A stretch of DNA of 64,000 nucleotides from Rhynchopus sp. YZ270_cl-10 (Eukaryota; Euglenozoa; Diplonemea; Diplonemida; Diplonemidae), in NCBI GenBank assembly GCA_964035575.1, contig OZ037884.1:868001-932000 (forward strand), given 5' to 3'. Both the position numbers and the translations under genes were made by a program. Below, piece by piece: positions 22,321 through 33,306 of the stretch; position 1 is the stretch's first letter, and each line of letters starts with the position of its first letter. Under the pieces are notes generated by a model. It did not search any database. It was not told the origin of the DNA and saw nothing but the letters and a program-made list of their open reading frames with translations.

Positions 22321-24024
22321 AAAAAGGGGTGTGAAAGCTTTACACGGCGTACACCCAATCCCAACTTAAAGTAACCTTAGTATTTTTTTTTTCTGTAGTA
22401 AATATATCTTTACCCAGCTGGGGTGTAAAAGTGATCATTTGTCAAAAAAAGGAACATATGAAAATGAATCCAAAAGAGGGCTTCATTTTCATTTGATGCA
22501 AACCACCTTCCTTTTGTAGATGTGTGCTTATGTGAAGGCTCGTCAGCTTTCAAAATTGCTTTTTTCTCCCCCCTTTTTTTCCGTGCCTTTTTTTCATCAC
22601 CTCCTCCACACCTAGTTGGGGGGGTGGTTGCCGTTTTGTAGGGGACTCATTGCCAACAGAGTGCAAGGGAAATGGGGGAAATACATTTTTTTTTGTGCTT
22701 TTTTTTTTTTTAATCCGGATGGTTTATTAGAGCGAGTAACGCCGCTCCCCTTCCCAAGAGAGGTGGCTAAGCATGAGAGGCTTGACCTATCTCATCAACC
22801 CCTTGTTTTTTCTCCCTTTTCTCCCTTTTTTATCAGATGACCCAGCATCCCCCAGCCATTAATCGATTCGCTTCATGTTAAGCATGTGCTCTATATAAAT
22901 TGTAGTGATGTTTCATTGATCATATTCTCGCGCAGAGATTGTGATTGAAAAAAGAAATTGTGTGAATGGTTTTTTTGAAGGGAAAGTGGAAGCTTCTACC
23001 ACAGAGCACCACTTATCCCCAACAAAAATTTTTTTTGTCACAAATTATAATGGTGTCATTTTATAAATTTTTATACCGTCCAGAAAGTATCAGTCAAGGC
23101 TATCCTTACAGACGGGACAGCCCAGGACGTACAGAGAGAGAGGCTTCTGTTTCAGCTTTACCAACTTTTTTTTTTATCTTCCTTCCTTTTTTCTGGTATG
23201 TAATATTGCATTCCCCCTCTCCCAAAACACAAGAGCACAAAGCAAAACAAAAAATATCGAAAAAAATATCATAAAAACCCCTTCAAAACCCCTCCCTCAG
23301 CTCTATTATTTTCCTTCTCGCACGCTGCGCAGGATGTGAGTTGTTTTTTTTTTTTTTTCTTCTTCTTTTTTTGATGATGTGGACGAGGGGAAGACACATT
23401 CATCTTTCAACTTTTTCTTTTTGTTGGAATTTTTTTTCCCCTTCAATTTTTTTTTTTTTTTGAATTTTTGAACGATGCAGAAAATAGCTTATTCGCTACA
23501 GGAAAACCCCCTATTCCCCCCTGAAGTGGCAGCTCAGCCCACACTCTCTTCGAACCAAAAGAAAACAAAAAATCATGTCATATCTTCTTTCTTCTCATCG
23601 CTTTTTTCCTGTACTTATGAACTAGGTTTAAAAGGAAGAATTCAACAACTCACAACATCACACACACACACAATACACACTTTTACCCACAACACAAAAG
23701 CAAATATGAACACATAAAACAGAGGGGGAAAAAAAAAACGCAAAATTTCGTTTTTTTTCCCCCCCACTTTCCCCACTCTTTCTTTTTTAAACAACAGAAC
23801 GTTTCCCTCCCCCTTTTTCTTCCTCTCTCTCTCCCCCAGCCCCTCTCCCTCTCCCGCTCATCCTAGCTCAAATGACTCCCCATCTTCCCCCTTCTTTCAT
23901 TAGCAGGGATTAATACCCCGCGCTATATTTTTTATTTTTTTATACGGTGACTAAGCTCAGGCTTAGGATCATCTTACCGACCCTTTTTTTTCTTTTTCTC
24001 TTATTCCCTTTCTTTATAGTTACT

Positions 24025-25100
24025 CATACATTGAAATCCCCGGGAGTCGCGGAGACTCTCCACTGGTGTTTTCGAGAGTTTTAGCGATTAAAAAAAAAAG
24101 AAAAAAAATTCGCGATTAATCGCGAATTTGTGAAAAACTCTCGAAAACTCTCCAATTTAAAAAAAAACTCTCCAAAACTCTCCAATACTCCCCGATTTAA
24201 AAAAAATACTCTCGAAAACTCTCCAATTTATAAAATAAAAATTTGCGATTAATCGCGAATTTATGAAAAAATCTCGAAAACTGGGCCATCTATGAACGGG
24301 GAGAGATTTTTTCACAAGCTCTCACTACGTTCCGAGGGGGTTTTTGTACTTTAGTGGTGTGGCTGGCAACATGTATTCTGTGGTGGTCAAAAGTGCAATG
24401 TTCCTTCTCCAATGGATTTATTGGGTGTACTGCTATACTGGGACAATATGGTCAGATCACTCTTCAAACCACCTGGAAAAGTGCACGGCATCTAAGAATT
24501 TCCGCCTGCGGCGGGAAGCCTCGACCCGTTTTCACCCTTTTCTTGTTCCTTATCCCCATATTTAAAATAGCCCTGCTTACATGTGGTGGTATGCTTCAGT
24601 GCTGGTATGGTGTACCATTTTTCGCCCAGAGTAATTTAAGCGTAATTATATCTTAAACAGGTGTGGATAATTTCCAAGCGCGGAATTAACCCGTCGCATT
24701 TGTGATCGACCTGTGGGCTCGTTTGCTCATGTCCGCCACCACTGTGCCGCCTAAAGCCGCGAGGCTTATCACCCCTCTGTCGTGGTGGGTGCATTTTGCG
24801 AATCAATCGGTAGGTGTAATGTGAGTACGTAGACTGAACGTGTGCCCAGGTAGGCACAGGTCAGATGCGGATAGCACCAGGTGTGCACGGTTGTGTTTGG
24901 GGTAAAATGCTACAAAAAATCGCGATTTTACTCCCGGGGATTAATCGCGAATTTTGTCGCGATTAATCGCGAAAACTCTCCGTAAAAAAAAAAAAAAAAC
25001 ACTCTCGAAAACTCTCGAAACCAAAAAAACACTCACGGGGAGTTCGTTTTTTTTGATTTTTTGCCAAACTCCCCGTGACTCCCCGGGATTTCAATGTATG
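24025..25100. mobile_element. Inverted-repeat element with CGCGATTAATCGCG palindromes (1076 bp)
   Basis: The termini CATACATTGAAATCCC and GGGATTTCAATGTATG are perfect inverted repeats, extended by CGGGAGTC/GACTCCCCG. Sub-terminal zones on both sides carry repeated ACTCTCGAAAACTCTCC and the palindrome CGCGATTAATCGCG. The middle (24340-24900) is compositionally different, with short ORFs on both strands that I cannot identify. The architecture is that of a non-autonomous DNA transposon; no clear target duplication or superfamily is visible. Confidence 0.7.
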
Positions 25101-25193
25101 ATAGTTTGACTTTTTTTTTGATTTTTTTGATTTTTTCTTTTTCTTTAGATGTGCATGGCAGTGTGCTCAGGATTTTTTTTTTTTTTACGAACC

Positions 25194-25262
25194 TGGTGCT
25201 TTCGGAAGTCGGTCAACGACCTGTCAGCGACCTGTCAATATCGACCACTCCCGGCAGCACCA
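25194..25262. mobile_element. TGGTG...CACCA element, short form, 5-bp duplication GAACC
   Basis: The ends TGGTGCT and AGCACCA are inverted and flanked on both sides by GAACC. The body has the family's CGACCTGTCA repeats. It is a very short element of a five-copy family. TG...CA ends with 5-bp duplications are also the signature of integrase-type insertion, so a tiny solo-LTR-like origin is possible alongside a miniature DNA transposon. Confidence 0.75.
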
Positions 25263-25477
25263 GAACCTTTTTTTCTCTTTTCTTCCAGCTCCTTCAAAAT
25301 ATTGTTTTTTTTTTCTTTCCAAAACAAACAGGGTTTTATATAGGAATTTTTTCCTGAACAAACAGGGGCAAAAACTGAGGATTCATTTTTTCTCACCCAC
25401 CCACCCAAAACCAAAGTTGTTTTTTCGGGCACCAGGCGCACGTGGTCCACGAATTGTAAGTAGCAAGTACATTTATA

Positions 25478-25643
25478 ACAAAGAAACGGCGGTCATGGCA
25501 CCCAAAGGTTCCTAGCGAAGCCACGGTACGCAACATTTAAAAAATTGCGCTCGTAATCGCACATTTTTACAGCCAAACTATGTCAGGGAAGGGTGGGTTG
25601 CAATCTTGCGCCGCAGGCGCACGGTACGCTACTTTTATAATTT
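25478..25643. repeat. Dispersed repeat shared with 49201-49376
   Basis: Shared blocks are AAACGGxGGTCATGGCA, CGAAGCCACGGTACGCAAC, ACATTTTTACAGCCAAAC and CGCAGGCGCA with GCTACTTTT. The second copy lies inside the 48952-50874 element, so this may be a fragment of a related transposon or a repeat captured by it. Confidence 0.65.
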
Positions 25644-26207
25644 CGCCATGATGCATGCTTCCTTTTCCTTCGGCGTTTGATCAATTGAGTCGCGTTCTGG
25701 CTGTGACGGGGGTGTGGGTAACCCTTGAGTATAGACGTGTGTGTTTTCTTTACTGACTTCGTTGTTTTCTGTCAACAGAGCTTCGTTTCGGCGACTGACT
25801 ACCCGGGCTGCACCCTGAGGCTACACCCCCCGGAGTGGGGTGGGGCAACCCACCCCAGAAAAGTTAAAACCCGGGCTTCGAACCCGGGCTTGCTCTGCGC
25901 AAAATTAATTAAGCCCGGGTTTTCCCGGGCTTACTGCCCAAGATTTTCACCGCTGGTCACGAGTCGTGTTCTAAGCCAGTAAAACACCAAAAAAAAAATT
26001 TTTTTTTTTAGGTCCGAAAAGGGGAATTTTTTTTTTTTTTTCAATAACTGAGGATTGCCCTCAGTTCTGACCCCCTATATAAAAGTCTGAAAACAAAGGT
26101 GACTCCTCAGTACCCCTTGATACTGTAGGATCATCCATTCCTTCCTTCTTCTTCTTCTTCTCCTTTAGAACTATATTTTCAATATATTTTGCATACACCA
26201 TGGTTTT

Positions 26208-26326
26208 GTAGTCAGTCTGAGTCAGTCTGACTCATCCCATACTCGAGTGCGAGGAGTGTGAGTGCAGTGCGAGAGGAGTCCGATCCTCGGCCTGACCCAA
26301 AAATCAGTCTAACTCAGACTCACTAC
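26208..26326. mobile_element. Inverted-repeat element GTAGTCAGTCTGAGTCAG (119 bp)
   Basis: The left GTAGTCAGTCTGAGTCAG is mirrored by the right CTAACTCAGACTCACTAC, with about 20 of 24 positions pairing. The middle is GC-richer and contains GAGTGCGAGGAG. It is a miniature transposon candidate. Confidence 0.6.
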
Positions 26327-27142
26327 AAATGATACACGAAGTGTTATTGGAAACTGAACATATATTTTTTTAAAAAAACAACCAACGGTAGATCTTGTCT
26401 TTACGCTTCCTTTTGAATTATCCCCCTCATCCATTATACGCCATGCAAAGAGTCTAAATGGCTGCGATCAACGGAAAAAGACATATAGAAGAGGAAGAAT
26501 CAGGACAGCTCAGTTGGTATCGTAGCATGTTTAGTTATTTTTACAGTGCCTGCTTGGTCCACCGGTCCTTTTGGTGTGGCGTTTGCACATACTTTTTTTT
26601 CTCTTTTGTTATTTTCTATTTTTCTTTTTGAATTAATTTGTGGAGCGGGGGTGGCAAAACCACACAACAATTTATCAAAAAAATTTATAGAAAATATGTC
26701 CAACTCTCTGGACGAGTCTCGGGGTGGTGGGGGGTGAGGGTGGGGATGGGGTTTTTTTTTTGTAGTTTTTGTGGACCTAGGGAGAACTGCGTGACACTCT
26801 GCTGATACTCATCATCTGTGTGCCGTATTATATCTCTTTTTCCTCATATGCTTCTTGATACTTTACGTGTTTTTATGTTGTCTCTAGAACGAAAACAGAA
26901 TGGAAAACAACGTGGCAAGTGTCCAACTACCACGCAAACAATAAAGGAAGAGAGAGACGGGGTGAGGTGACGGCCTGCAAGTAGACCACTTTGCGTGGTG
27001 TCCTAACCGTTATGGGATTGTTGAAGTCAACAGCCATATCAAAGAAAAAGGGGGGGGGGGGAAATATTCTGAGTCTTTTTTAGTTCTGCCATGTTATTTA
27101 TTAAGAGTTGGGGTTGTTGGCGGTTATACGCAAAAAAAAAAA

Positions 27143-27950
27143 ACAAGTAATTGCTATCGGGAAAAAAACGGGGTGTGATGTGGAACTCCATCCTGTAGAA
27201 ATAATCTACAACACGCCCAGCATTCTGCTCTTCTGCAGGTATGCTAACGCTCTTCGTACGCTGCCAGACCCACTGGGACGCCTGCATCTGAAACGGTCAA
27301 GAAGGGGGGCTGTCCTCTTCGTCCAGCACCATCTGCTCGATAGCGTTGTTGGACGTCGTCTCGGCAGGCTCGGCGTGTTCCAGCTCGTTTTTGTCCACAG
27401 GCTTCCCACATTGTCGTTGGAGCAGTGCGGAAGGAACACAGAATGCACAGACTACAACACATCGATCACACCAGGCACATCAGCACCACCCAGCAAATCG
27501 CCAGGATGCTACGGTGGTTTCGAAAATCGCGCGGAGTTTTCCACAGCACACCCCGCTTTTTTCTTAGCAATTACTTGTCCTTGTTGTTATTGTTGTTTTC
27601 AACCACCTTCCTTCAACCCTTGTAGGGATCAGTTGTGATTTTTTTCGCGAAAACATGAAATTACACATTTCAAGAGAACAAATTAAAAAGGGTCCTTATT
27701 TGCATTTTTGGGATTCACCCGTGCAGTGGTGGGGTCAATCTCGAAAATTGGACAATTTTTTGACCACTTAAATTTTGAGAAATATGAGCCCGGTTCCTTA
27801 TACGTGGGGCCCATTTTCGGCTAAAATTTTCCTCAAAATCTGGTTTTGTAAAATTGACCCTTTACTCCCCCCCCACATCGATTTCAATACTATACCTTAC
27901 TTCACCTACGGTTGCCCTTACAGGGGGGGTGAAGGAAGGTAAGTTGAAAA
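27143..27950 (-). mobile_element. Long-inverted-repeat element, left arm missing
   Basis: The inner unit (27143-27572, inverted relative to the copy at 1-270) has about 40-bp imperfect ends starting ACAAGTAATTGCT. The right arm (27560-27950) matches both arms of the complete element at 41676-42884. On the minus strand the 34-codon frame PVDKNEL...DEEDSPPS is intact. Upstream of it the frame is not open, so this is a non-autonomous or decayed copy. Confidence 0.7.
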
Positions 27951-28263
27951 AAAATCAACCCCAGTCTTAAATTTGTATTAGGAAATTTGCCCCCTTTTGT
28001 GTTACATTGTTTTTTTTTTTGTACAAGAACATACCACTCTATGCTTCTCCCTATAATCTAGTATTATTATATTTTTTTTTTTGTGCGTTCATTTTTAGAG
28101 CATGGCATCGTATGTGGGTCAGAAGTTGCCTTTCATCGATACACCGAATTATGATTTTTTTTTTCCTACCGTTCTTCACAAAGCATCATTTGTCTCTTAT
28201 CTCCCCTATCCTACGGTGCGTATTGTGCCGACTCTCTGTAGCTTTTTTATTTTTGTCATGAAA

Positions 28264-28437
28264 TGAAGGAGGAAAATAGAAACAAAAGCATTTTGAAGCG
28301 GTTCTAGGGACGAACCGGCGCTGCAGAGCCACACTCCTCACCAAAACAGGTCGAGGTGTTGTGCGTTTCACCACAACCTGTTCTCCCATGGGTTTTATCG
28401 TGTGATGAGTGTTACGTTTCTATTTTCGCATAGATAG
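28264..28437 (+). repeat. Structured 175-bp repeat, copy 1 (element or ncRNA gene)
   Basis: The sequence is about 90% identical by eye to 51151-51328 over its whole length. The ends AAAATAGAAAC and GTTTCTATTTT pair. Internal stem-loops are GGTTC..GAACC and AACAGGTCGAGGTG pairing with CACCACAACCTGTT. The block TCTCCCATGGGTTTTATCG is invariant. It fits either a miniature transposon with 11-bp ends or a structured RNA gene with a closing stem. No known snRNA signature was recognised. Confidence 0.6.
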
Positions 28438-28542
28438 TCTTCTTTTTCTTCCATTCTTTTCAAAGGACAGTGGAGATTGCACAACTGTGGCAACACAACC
28501 GAGGCAACTACACTACTCCAACAATTTGTCAAAAAAAAAAAA

Positions 28543-28590
28543 ATAGTGGAGCACACTCTAGGGTGGCTACACTAATACAACCAAGTTTTC
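28543..28590 (+). repeat. Dispersed module GTGGAGCACACTC...CAACCAAGTTTTC + A tract
   Basis: The pattern is ATAGTGGAGxxCAxxCTxGGGTG, then CTACACTAATACAACCAAG and TTTTC followed by A. Copies lie at 34041-34090, 36787-36832, 41421-41464, 51418-51466, 56093-56139 and 60672-60723, with diverged copies near 45612 and 60493. All are on the + strand with an A tract at the 3' end. Confidence 0.75.
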
Positions 28591-29340
28591 AAAAAAAAAA
28601 AAATGTTTTGTAAGGTGACTTAGTTTGAGGATGGTACAAACGTTTCTTCTATTAGATGACTTAGGGCTTATTGGTTCATCTTATAAACCTTTCTTTATTT
28701 TGACTAATACGTTCTGTTTGGAAGAAGAAGAAAAAAATTGGTAGGGTTTTAAGTACCAAGCCAATCTAAGGTTCTGTAGCAAAATCTTGTTTTTTTTTTT
28801 TTTTTGTATGAAAACAGATTCTCTAGTCGAGAGCCTATTTCATGCCTGCTTTTTTGCTGGAGAGAGGGGCCGAGATCACAGATGAAAGAGAAATCCAGCA
28901 AATTTTAAAGCAAAGCAAAGCAAAACAAAAAAAAAAGCATCACAGTGTATAACGTAAATACGGCAAATACGATAGTAAAAAAATACAAAAAAAAAAGCGA
29001 TTTTATCAACAAATATTTCCCCCTCCCTCCGCCACCACCACGCCCTTCCTCTCCAACCCCACACCTACAAAACTGTCAAGAAAAATTAAACACAAAGTAA
29101 GCACAACGCACTTTTGGTGTGGCTGAAAGGGGGTGCTATTTTGTGCTATTTTCTGCTATTTTTGGGTCGTCGGCCACTCCAACTTTCAAAACATACAAAA
29201 AACATTTTCAAACTCCACCGACACCAAACCACCAAACACCAACCCACCAACCCCACCTCTTCCAGATCCACACAACCCCCGAACACACACATCTACTACT
29301 GCACCTTTCACAACCTTTAATTCCCTATATCTAACACCGT

Positions 29341-29375
29341 TTTTTTTTTAGCCCTCTTTTCTTTTGTCTTCAAAG
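29341..29375 (+). promoter_or_regulatory. Polypyrimidine tract and AG before the RRM gene
   Basis: A T/C tract (TTTTAGCCCTCTTTTCTTTT and onward) ends at TTCAAAG, 28 bases before the ATG. The spacing and composition suit a splice acceptor for a leader exon. This is inferred. Confidence 0.4.
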
Positions 29376-29403
29376 GGTTTTTTAAAGCAACCTTTTCCCC
29401 ACA

Positions 29404-29994
29404 ATGATGACCATGCAGTACACCACCCCTGCCGCATCTGTCCCCCGCAGAGGGCTGACTGTGGAGACTGGAGCTCCCGTTGCTGCTACCGAGACTGCAG
29501 CACCTCTCCCTTCGAACTACCGTCCTACGACCTGCCCCATTCTGACCCCCCCAAGCCAGAGTGGTGGGCGCAGGGGGTACAACCTCTTTGTCGGCACCCT
29601 TCCGGGGACGGCAACGAAGGAGGAGGTTGAAATTTTGTTTGCGCCGTTCGGGACGCTTGCGGACACCTATCTGTTGAAGCAGGGGGAGGGCGCGAAGGGG
29701 AAGTACCGCTGCGGGTTTGTCAGCTTCAGGGAGTACAGCAGTGCCGCGCACGCCATCGCGAGGCTCAACGGATTTCATGTCCAGGCAGGGTGCCCCCCGC
29801 TCTGCGTGCGCTTCGCAAACCCTCCAAAGGCCCAGGAGGGTGACTCCAACGAAGGATCCATCCCAGACTCTCCAACCTCCTCAGCATCCTTGGGGCCGAC
29901 GCCGACAGCGTCCTCCACGAACACACCAAGTGCAACGGATTTTGCACAGCCTAGATACATCGCGACAGGGCTCGCGGGGTCTCCCAAGAAGTGA
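29404..29994 (+). CDS. Single-RRM RNA-binding protein, 196 aa
   Basis: Predicted cytoplasmic or nuclear RNA-binding regulator. One RRM spans residues about 59-141. RNP2 is LFVGTLP (61-67) and RNP1 is KYRCGFVSF (100-108), with the aromatic residues expected to stack on RNA. The linker TKEEVEILFAPFG and the closing LCVRFANPPK match the RRM fold. The N-terminal 58 residues (Pro/Thr/Ala-rich) and the C-terminal 55 (Ser/Thr/Pro-rich, ending GLAGSPKK) look disordered. The start has two adjacent ATGs in the context CCACA-ATG; I use the first. The gene has no intron, is GC-rich relative to its AT-rich flanks and stands alone, with no neighbour within 10 kb on either side. It resembles the small single-RRM proteins (UBP/RBP type) abundant in kinetoplastids and relatives, which control mRNA stability. 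That resemblance is to the fold and size only. Confidence 0.92.
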   Translation: MMTMQYTTPAASVPRRGLTVETGAPVAATETAAPLPSNYRPTTCPILTPPSQSGGRRGYNLFVGTLPGTATKEEVEILFAPFGTLADTYLLKQGEGAKGKYRCGFVSFREYSSAAHAIARLNGFHVQAGCPPLCVRFANPPKAQEGDSNEGSIPDSPTSSASLGPTPTASSTNTPSATDFAQPRYIATGLAGSPKK

Positions 29995-32376
29995 TTATAA
30001 TCCTAAAAATGAGGGGGAAAAAATGCAAAAAAAAAAAAAAAAAAGTATCTTGAGAAAACTTGAAGAAGCTTTTTTGTGAAGGAGTCAGTTTTCTAGGTTT
30101 TGCGTTTTTCTGTTTTTTTCTTCTTTTTCTCCCACTCTCTCGCTGATATGAAGGGCAGATCTGCAGAGAGAGCGAGAGGCTGTCATCTTTTGACAAGAAC
30201 AATATCATTACAAAAATAACAATCTGATAAAAATTAATTTTTCAAAAAACAAAAACAAAAAAGAAAGAAAAAAAACAAACAATGATAAAATATATGCCAT
30301 TCTTCTTTTTCTTTTCGTTTCTTTTTCTTTTTCATATGTGTTGTGTCCTCCCAGGATCATGTGTCTTTCTTTTTCTTTTCAATATTCCCTCCTTTTTTTC
30401 TTCTTTTTTTCTTCTAGTAAGGATTCTGTGAAGAAAAATCGTGACTGCTTATCCCGTGATAGTCGTCTAAAATCAACATGTTTTTTTTTTATTCCTCTTG
30501 TATTTATTCCTCACCCAATTCTCCCCTCCCCATTTTTTTTTTAATCTTATCCTTCTTTCAATAGGAAACTCATTCGTGTCTTTTGGCAAAAAAAAAGGGG
30601 GGGGGGAAATACCATTTTTTGGGTACATTTAGTGTACCCTTATTATACCGTTCTATTCAGTAGAATAGATAGTATATGAAAACAATAATGTCAAAGATAC
30701 CTTTGTGTATGACGAGACTCAGTAGTATCTTTATCAAAAAAAACCACCATTTTCACCCCCCCCAATTTTTTAGCCATGATGACACATTTATTTCCTTGAT
30801 ACACCTTTATATCCATAACTCCCCTAATTCTCCACTCCCCTATGTTCTCTTTTTCTCCTTTCCCCTATTTTTTTTTTACCACACCCAGGTGGTATTTCCC
30901 CCTTTTCTCTTTAAAGAATTTATCTTAATAATTTCCCCCCCTTCTCCTCAAAGGTCTGCCTTCCCCCCTTTTTTTTTTCCAATTTCAATTTTTACAAAAA
31001 AAAAAAAATTACGCCCTCCGGAGTCTTTCTCCAATAATGTGAACATTGCAAATGCGATTGTTACCCTTTTTTTTTCTTCATAGATGTGTGTGCACGAGAG
31101 GCCTTCATCTTTACAAAGAGTTTTTTAAAAAAAAGCAAAAAAGGTGAGTACAGACCCTAGTTACCCACCACGGTGATGCACTTTAGATTGTCGACACAAC
31201 AATTTAAAAAAAAATTGACAGTTGGAGCTTGCACAGGTGGCAACTACACTCCAACAGTTCTTCAAACAAAACAACAACAAAAAAACCCCCCCTTCCCACA
31301 TCCCTCCCCTTCCCTGTGTAAAGCACGTCTCTCCGAAAAAAAAAATATGCAAAAAAAAAAAAACACAAAAAAGCCGAATAATAATGACGTTTCATTTTTT
31401 CATTCAAAATTTTTTTATTCATTTTTTTTTTTTTTTTTTTTTTGAGATGCCGCAATCACTAAACCCTCCCTCCCCACCCTCACCCCCACCCCTTCTCCTT
31501 CTTCGCACAAAACCTTTTTCAAAAAAATTCCTTTTTTTTTCCCCCTTTTCCGGCATACCTTTCCCCCTCCCCCACCTCCATTTTTTGATGTGACAATCTC
31601 CCAACAAAAACTCCCCTTCCTCCTTCCCCCCAAAACAAGAAAGAAAAACTTCAAAAAGAAAAAAAACAACAAAAATGTATTGTGCAGTGTAGCTGGAGAG
31701 GCTCGATCCATCTATAGTTCGATTATTATTATTTTTTCCTTCTTCCATAATATGCTAGCACCATAATATAGCGCCTGGAGTATTTTGTTGGAAAGAATTA
31801 TTTTTTTTAAAAGCTTGTATTGTGGATATTCACATCCACGGGATTGACTCCACTACCCAACAAAAAAAAAATATTTCAAAAAAATTATTTAAAGTCAGAC
31901 CAGTGATTTCTAATTTGTCAGTTCATCTCTCTGACTCTGTCAGGCTTGGGCTGTGACGTACTTTTTTCCCCTGTTCAATTCTTTTCAAAGGGGAATTTTG
32001 ACGTCACAACCAGCGATACCCCTTGGGCAGTGCAGACTGCTTTTGTGTTTTTTTATTTTTGGCAAAAGTTGTACTTCACTTTCTGCAGGGTTTTCCAAAA
32101 TATATTTTGGAGAAAAAAAAAACCCCCCCAGTCCTGGGCTGGACTTTAAATTGCATCCGGGGGGCCCTTTTTGTACTTCTGAAACTCTATGAAGGTCTAC
32201 CTGAGAGTGAAAAGGTGGGAATGGACAGCTTCCCTCACACCATGACACCTCATGGGCACCTTTTGCCAGGAGTGTGAAAAAATGTCGCAACGGGAGTGGT
32301 TAGGTGTCTCCGTAATGGCAAAATCCCCCCCTCCCGGAGAGAACCGGGCACCAGAAGAATATGAGTTATATTGACT

Positions 32377-32476
32377 TACCGTATTCATACAAAAAAAATT
32401 ATCGACCGTACTAATGTTCGACCAGGATTTTTCTGGAAGTTCGATTCTTTTTACGGACATTTTTACGATTACGGTA
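32377..32476 (-). mobile_element. TTCGTAC hairpin element, copy 2
   Basis: This is the inverted copy of the 21953-22075 family, with ends TACCGTATTCATAC and ATTACGGTA. It contains ATCGACCGTACTAATGTTCG and CAGGATTTTTCTGGAAGTTC in reverse orientation relative to copy 1. Confidence 0.65.
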
Positions 32477-33173
32477 ACCGGACATCTACACTTGTAGACG
32501 ACAGAACTATGCTTCTGTTGCGCTACTCAGGGTGGGTGTGGTTCAGGTGATTGTCGAACAAAAACTGGGTATTGTTTTTCTCCTTTTGGTATCAGCCATG
32601 ATGCTCAATTTGTGATGAAAGCGGCCTCTGTTGAGGTGCGCATACTTTGCCCATTGCCCTGCTCTTTAATATGTTTTTTTTTTAAAGATGTGTATAAGAT
32701 GGTACATTTAGTGCACCCTATTATACCTTCTATTCAGTAGAATAGTTTATGAAACAATTAAGATGTGTCTAATTTGTGTTCATCTTTCAACTTTTTCTTT
32801 TTCTTCTTTTCAGTGTCTTGCGTCTGATGAACGGTGAGGCGTTTGCACTTTCAACTGCTCTTTCTTGTTCCCCCTTATTTCTTTACAATTTTTCATCATT
32901 TTTTGTTAAGAAACCATGGGGGGATTTGTAGAGTAGAAATTATTCCTCGGGTGTCTTTTTTTGTGGTTTGATTTAGGTGAGGCAGAGAAGGTTTCATCTG
33001 AACAAACAAAACTTTTTTGATGATTTTTTTTTTTTTGGCGGTTTGTTTACTCGTTTTCCAAATACCCCGTTTTATCTGCTTCCTCTTTTTTCTTTTTTTG
33101 AATTCATTATGTTGAGCAGTACGGGGGATACAGCGTGTCTCAGTTTTTAGTATTTTTGTGATTTTTGTGTATT

Positions 33174-33306
33174 TGGTGTTACCGATCTGCTGTCGGGGAC
33201 ATGTCAACGACATGTCAATATAGGGGGGGTGTGTCATTTTCCCCTGTAAACCTTGTGTCAAGGACATGTCAAGGACCTGTCAATATGGGCCCTTTCGGGA
33301 ACACCA
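33174..33306. mobile_element. TGGTG...CACCA element, long form, 5-bp duplication GTATT
   Basis: The ends TGGTGTTACCGA and TCGGGAACACCA are inverted; GTATT flanks both sides. The body has repeated GACATGTCAA and a GTGTGTCATTTTCCCCTG insert missing from the short forms. It is almost identical to 55504-55635. Confidence 0.8.

Larger units (their letters stand above)
18756..24024. other. Intergenic: T/A-rich DNA with many short repeat modules and small hairpin elements
   Basis: No supportable gene is seen. An inverted-repeat element lies at 19513-19599, a hairpin element at 20695-20781 and a TTCGTCC-type element at 21953-22075. TAAGC/GCTTA hairpin modules occur at about 19851, 20416, 21543, 22760 and 23945. 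The GGAGAGATTTTTT motif near 21630 recurs at 24300. A (CA)n microsatellite lies near 23660-23680. Homopolymers are pervasive. Confidence 0.6.
25101..27142. other. Intergenic with several small elements
   Basis: The stretch holds a 5-bp-duplication element (25194-25262), a copy of a repeat also found inside another transposon (25478-25643), a GC-rich hairpin cluster built on CCCGGG (25800-25950) and an inverted-repeat element at 26208-26326. A 57-codon ORF from ATG 26458 (MAAINGKRHIEEEESGQLS) fades into a T-rich tract and is not convincing. No other gene is seen. Confidence 0.5.
27951..29373. other. Intergenic with repeat modules and a structured 175-bp repeat
   Basis: It contains the AAAATAGAAAC element (28264-28437), a GTGGCAACACAACC module (28467-28530) followed directly by a CAACCAAGTTTTC module (28543-28590), and a purine-rich, C-rich stretch up to the RRM gene. 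No gene is seen. Confidence 0.55.

Noticed and set aside
25860-25940. tRNA T-arm on the minus strand (GGGTTCGAAGCCC)
   Set aside because: The GGTTCGA-like motif lies in a cluster of CCCGGG hairpins. No D-arm or acceptor pairing was found upstream.
26490-26560. tRNA gene suggested by AGCTCAGTTGGTA
   Set aside because: It has a D-arm-like A box but no T-arm or B box at the right distance and no sound anticodon arm. It could be a chance match.
27206-27448. 80-codon frame MHSVFLPHCSND... on the minus strand of the inner unit
   Set aside because: It is another frame over the same conserved tail. The PVDKNEL frame shows third-position changes and a shared stop in all copies, so it is the likelier original.
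33174-33306. Firm assignment of the 5-bp-duplication elements as solo LTRs
   Set aside because: TG...CA ends and 5-bp duplications fit, but 67-133 bp is too short, inverted ends extend beyond the usual few bases, and no paired copies or internal region are seen.
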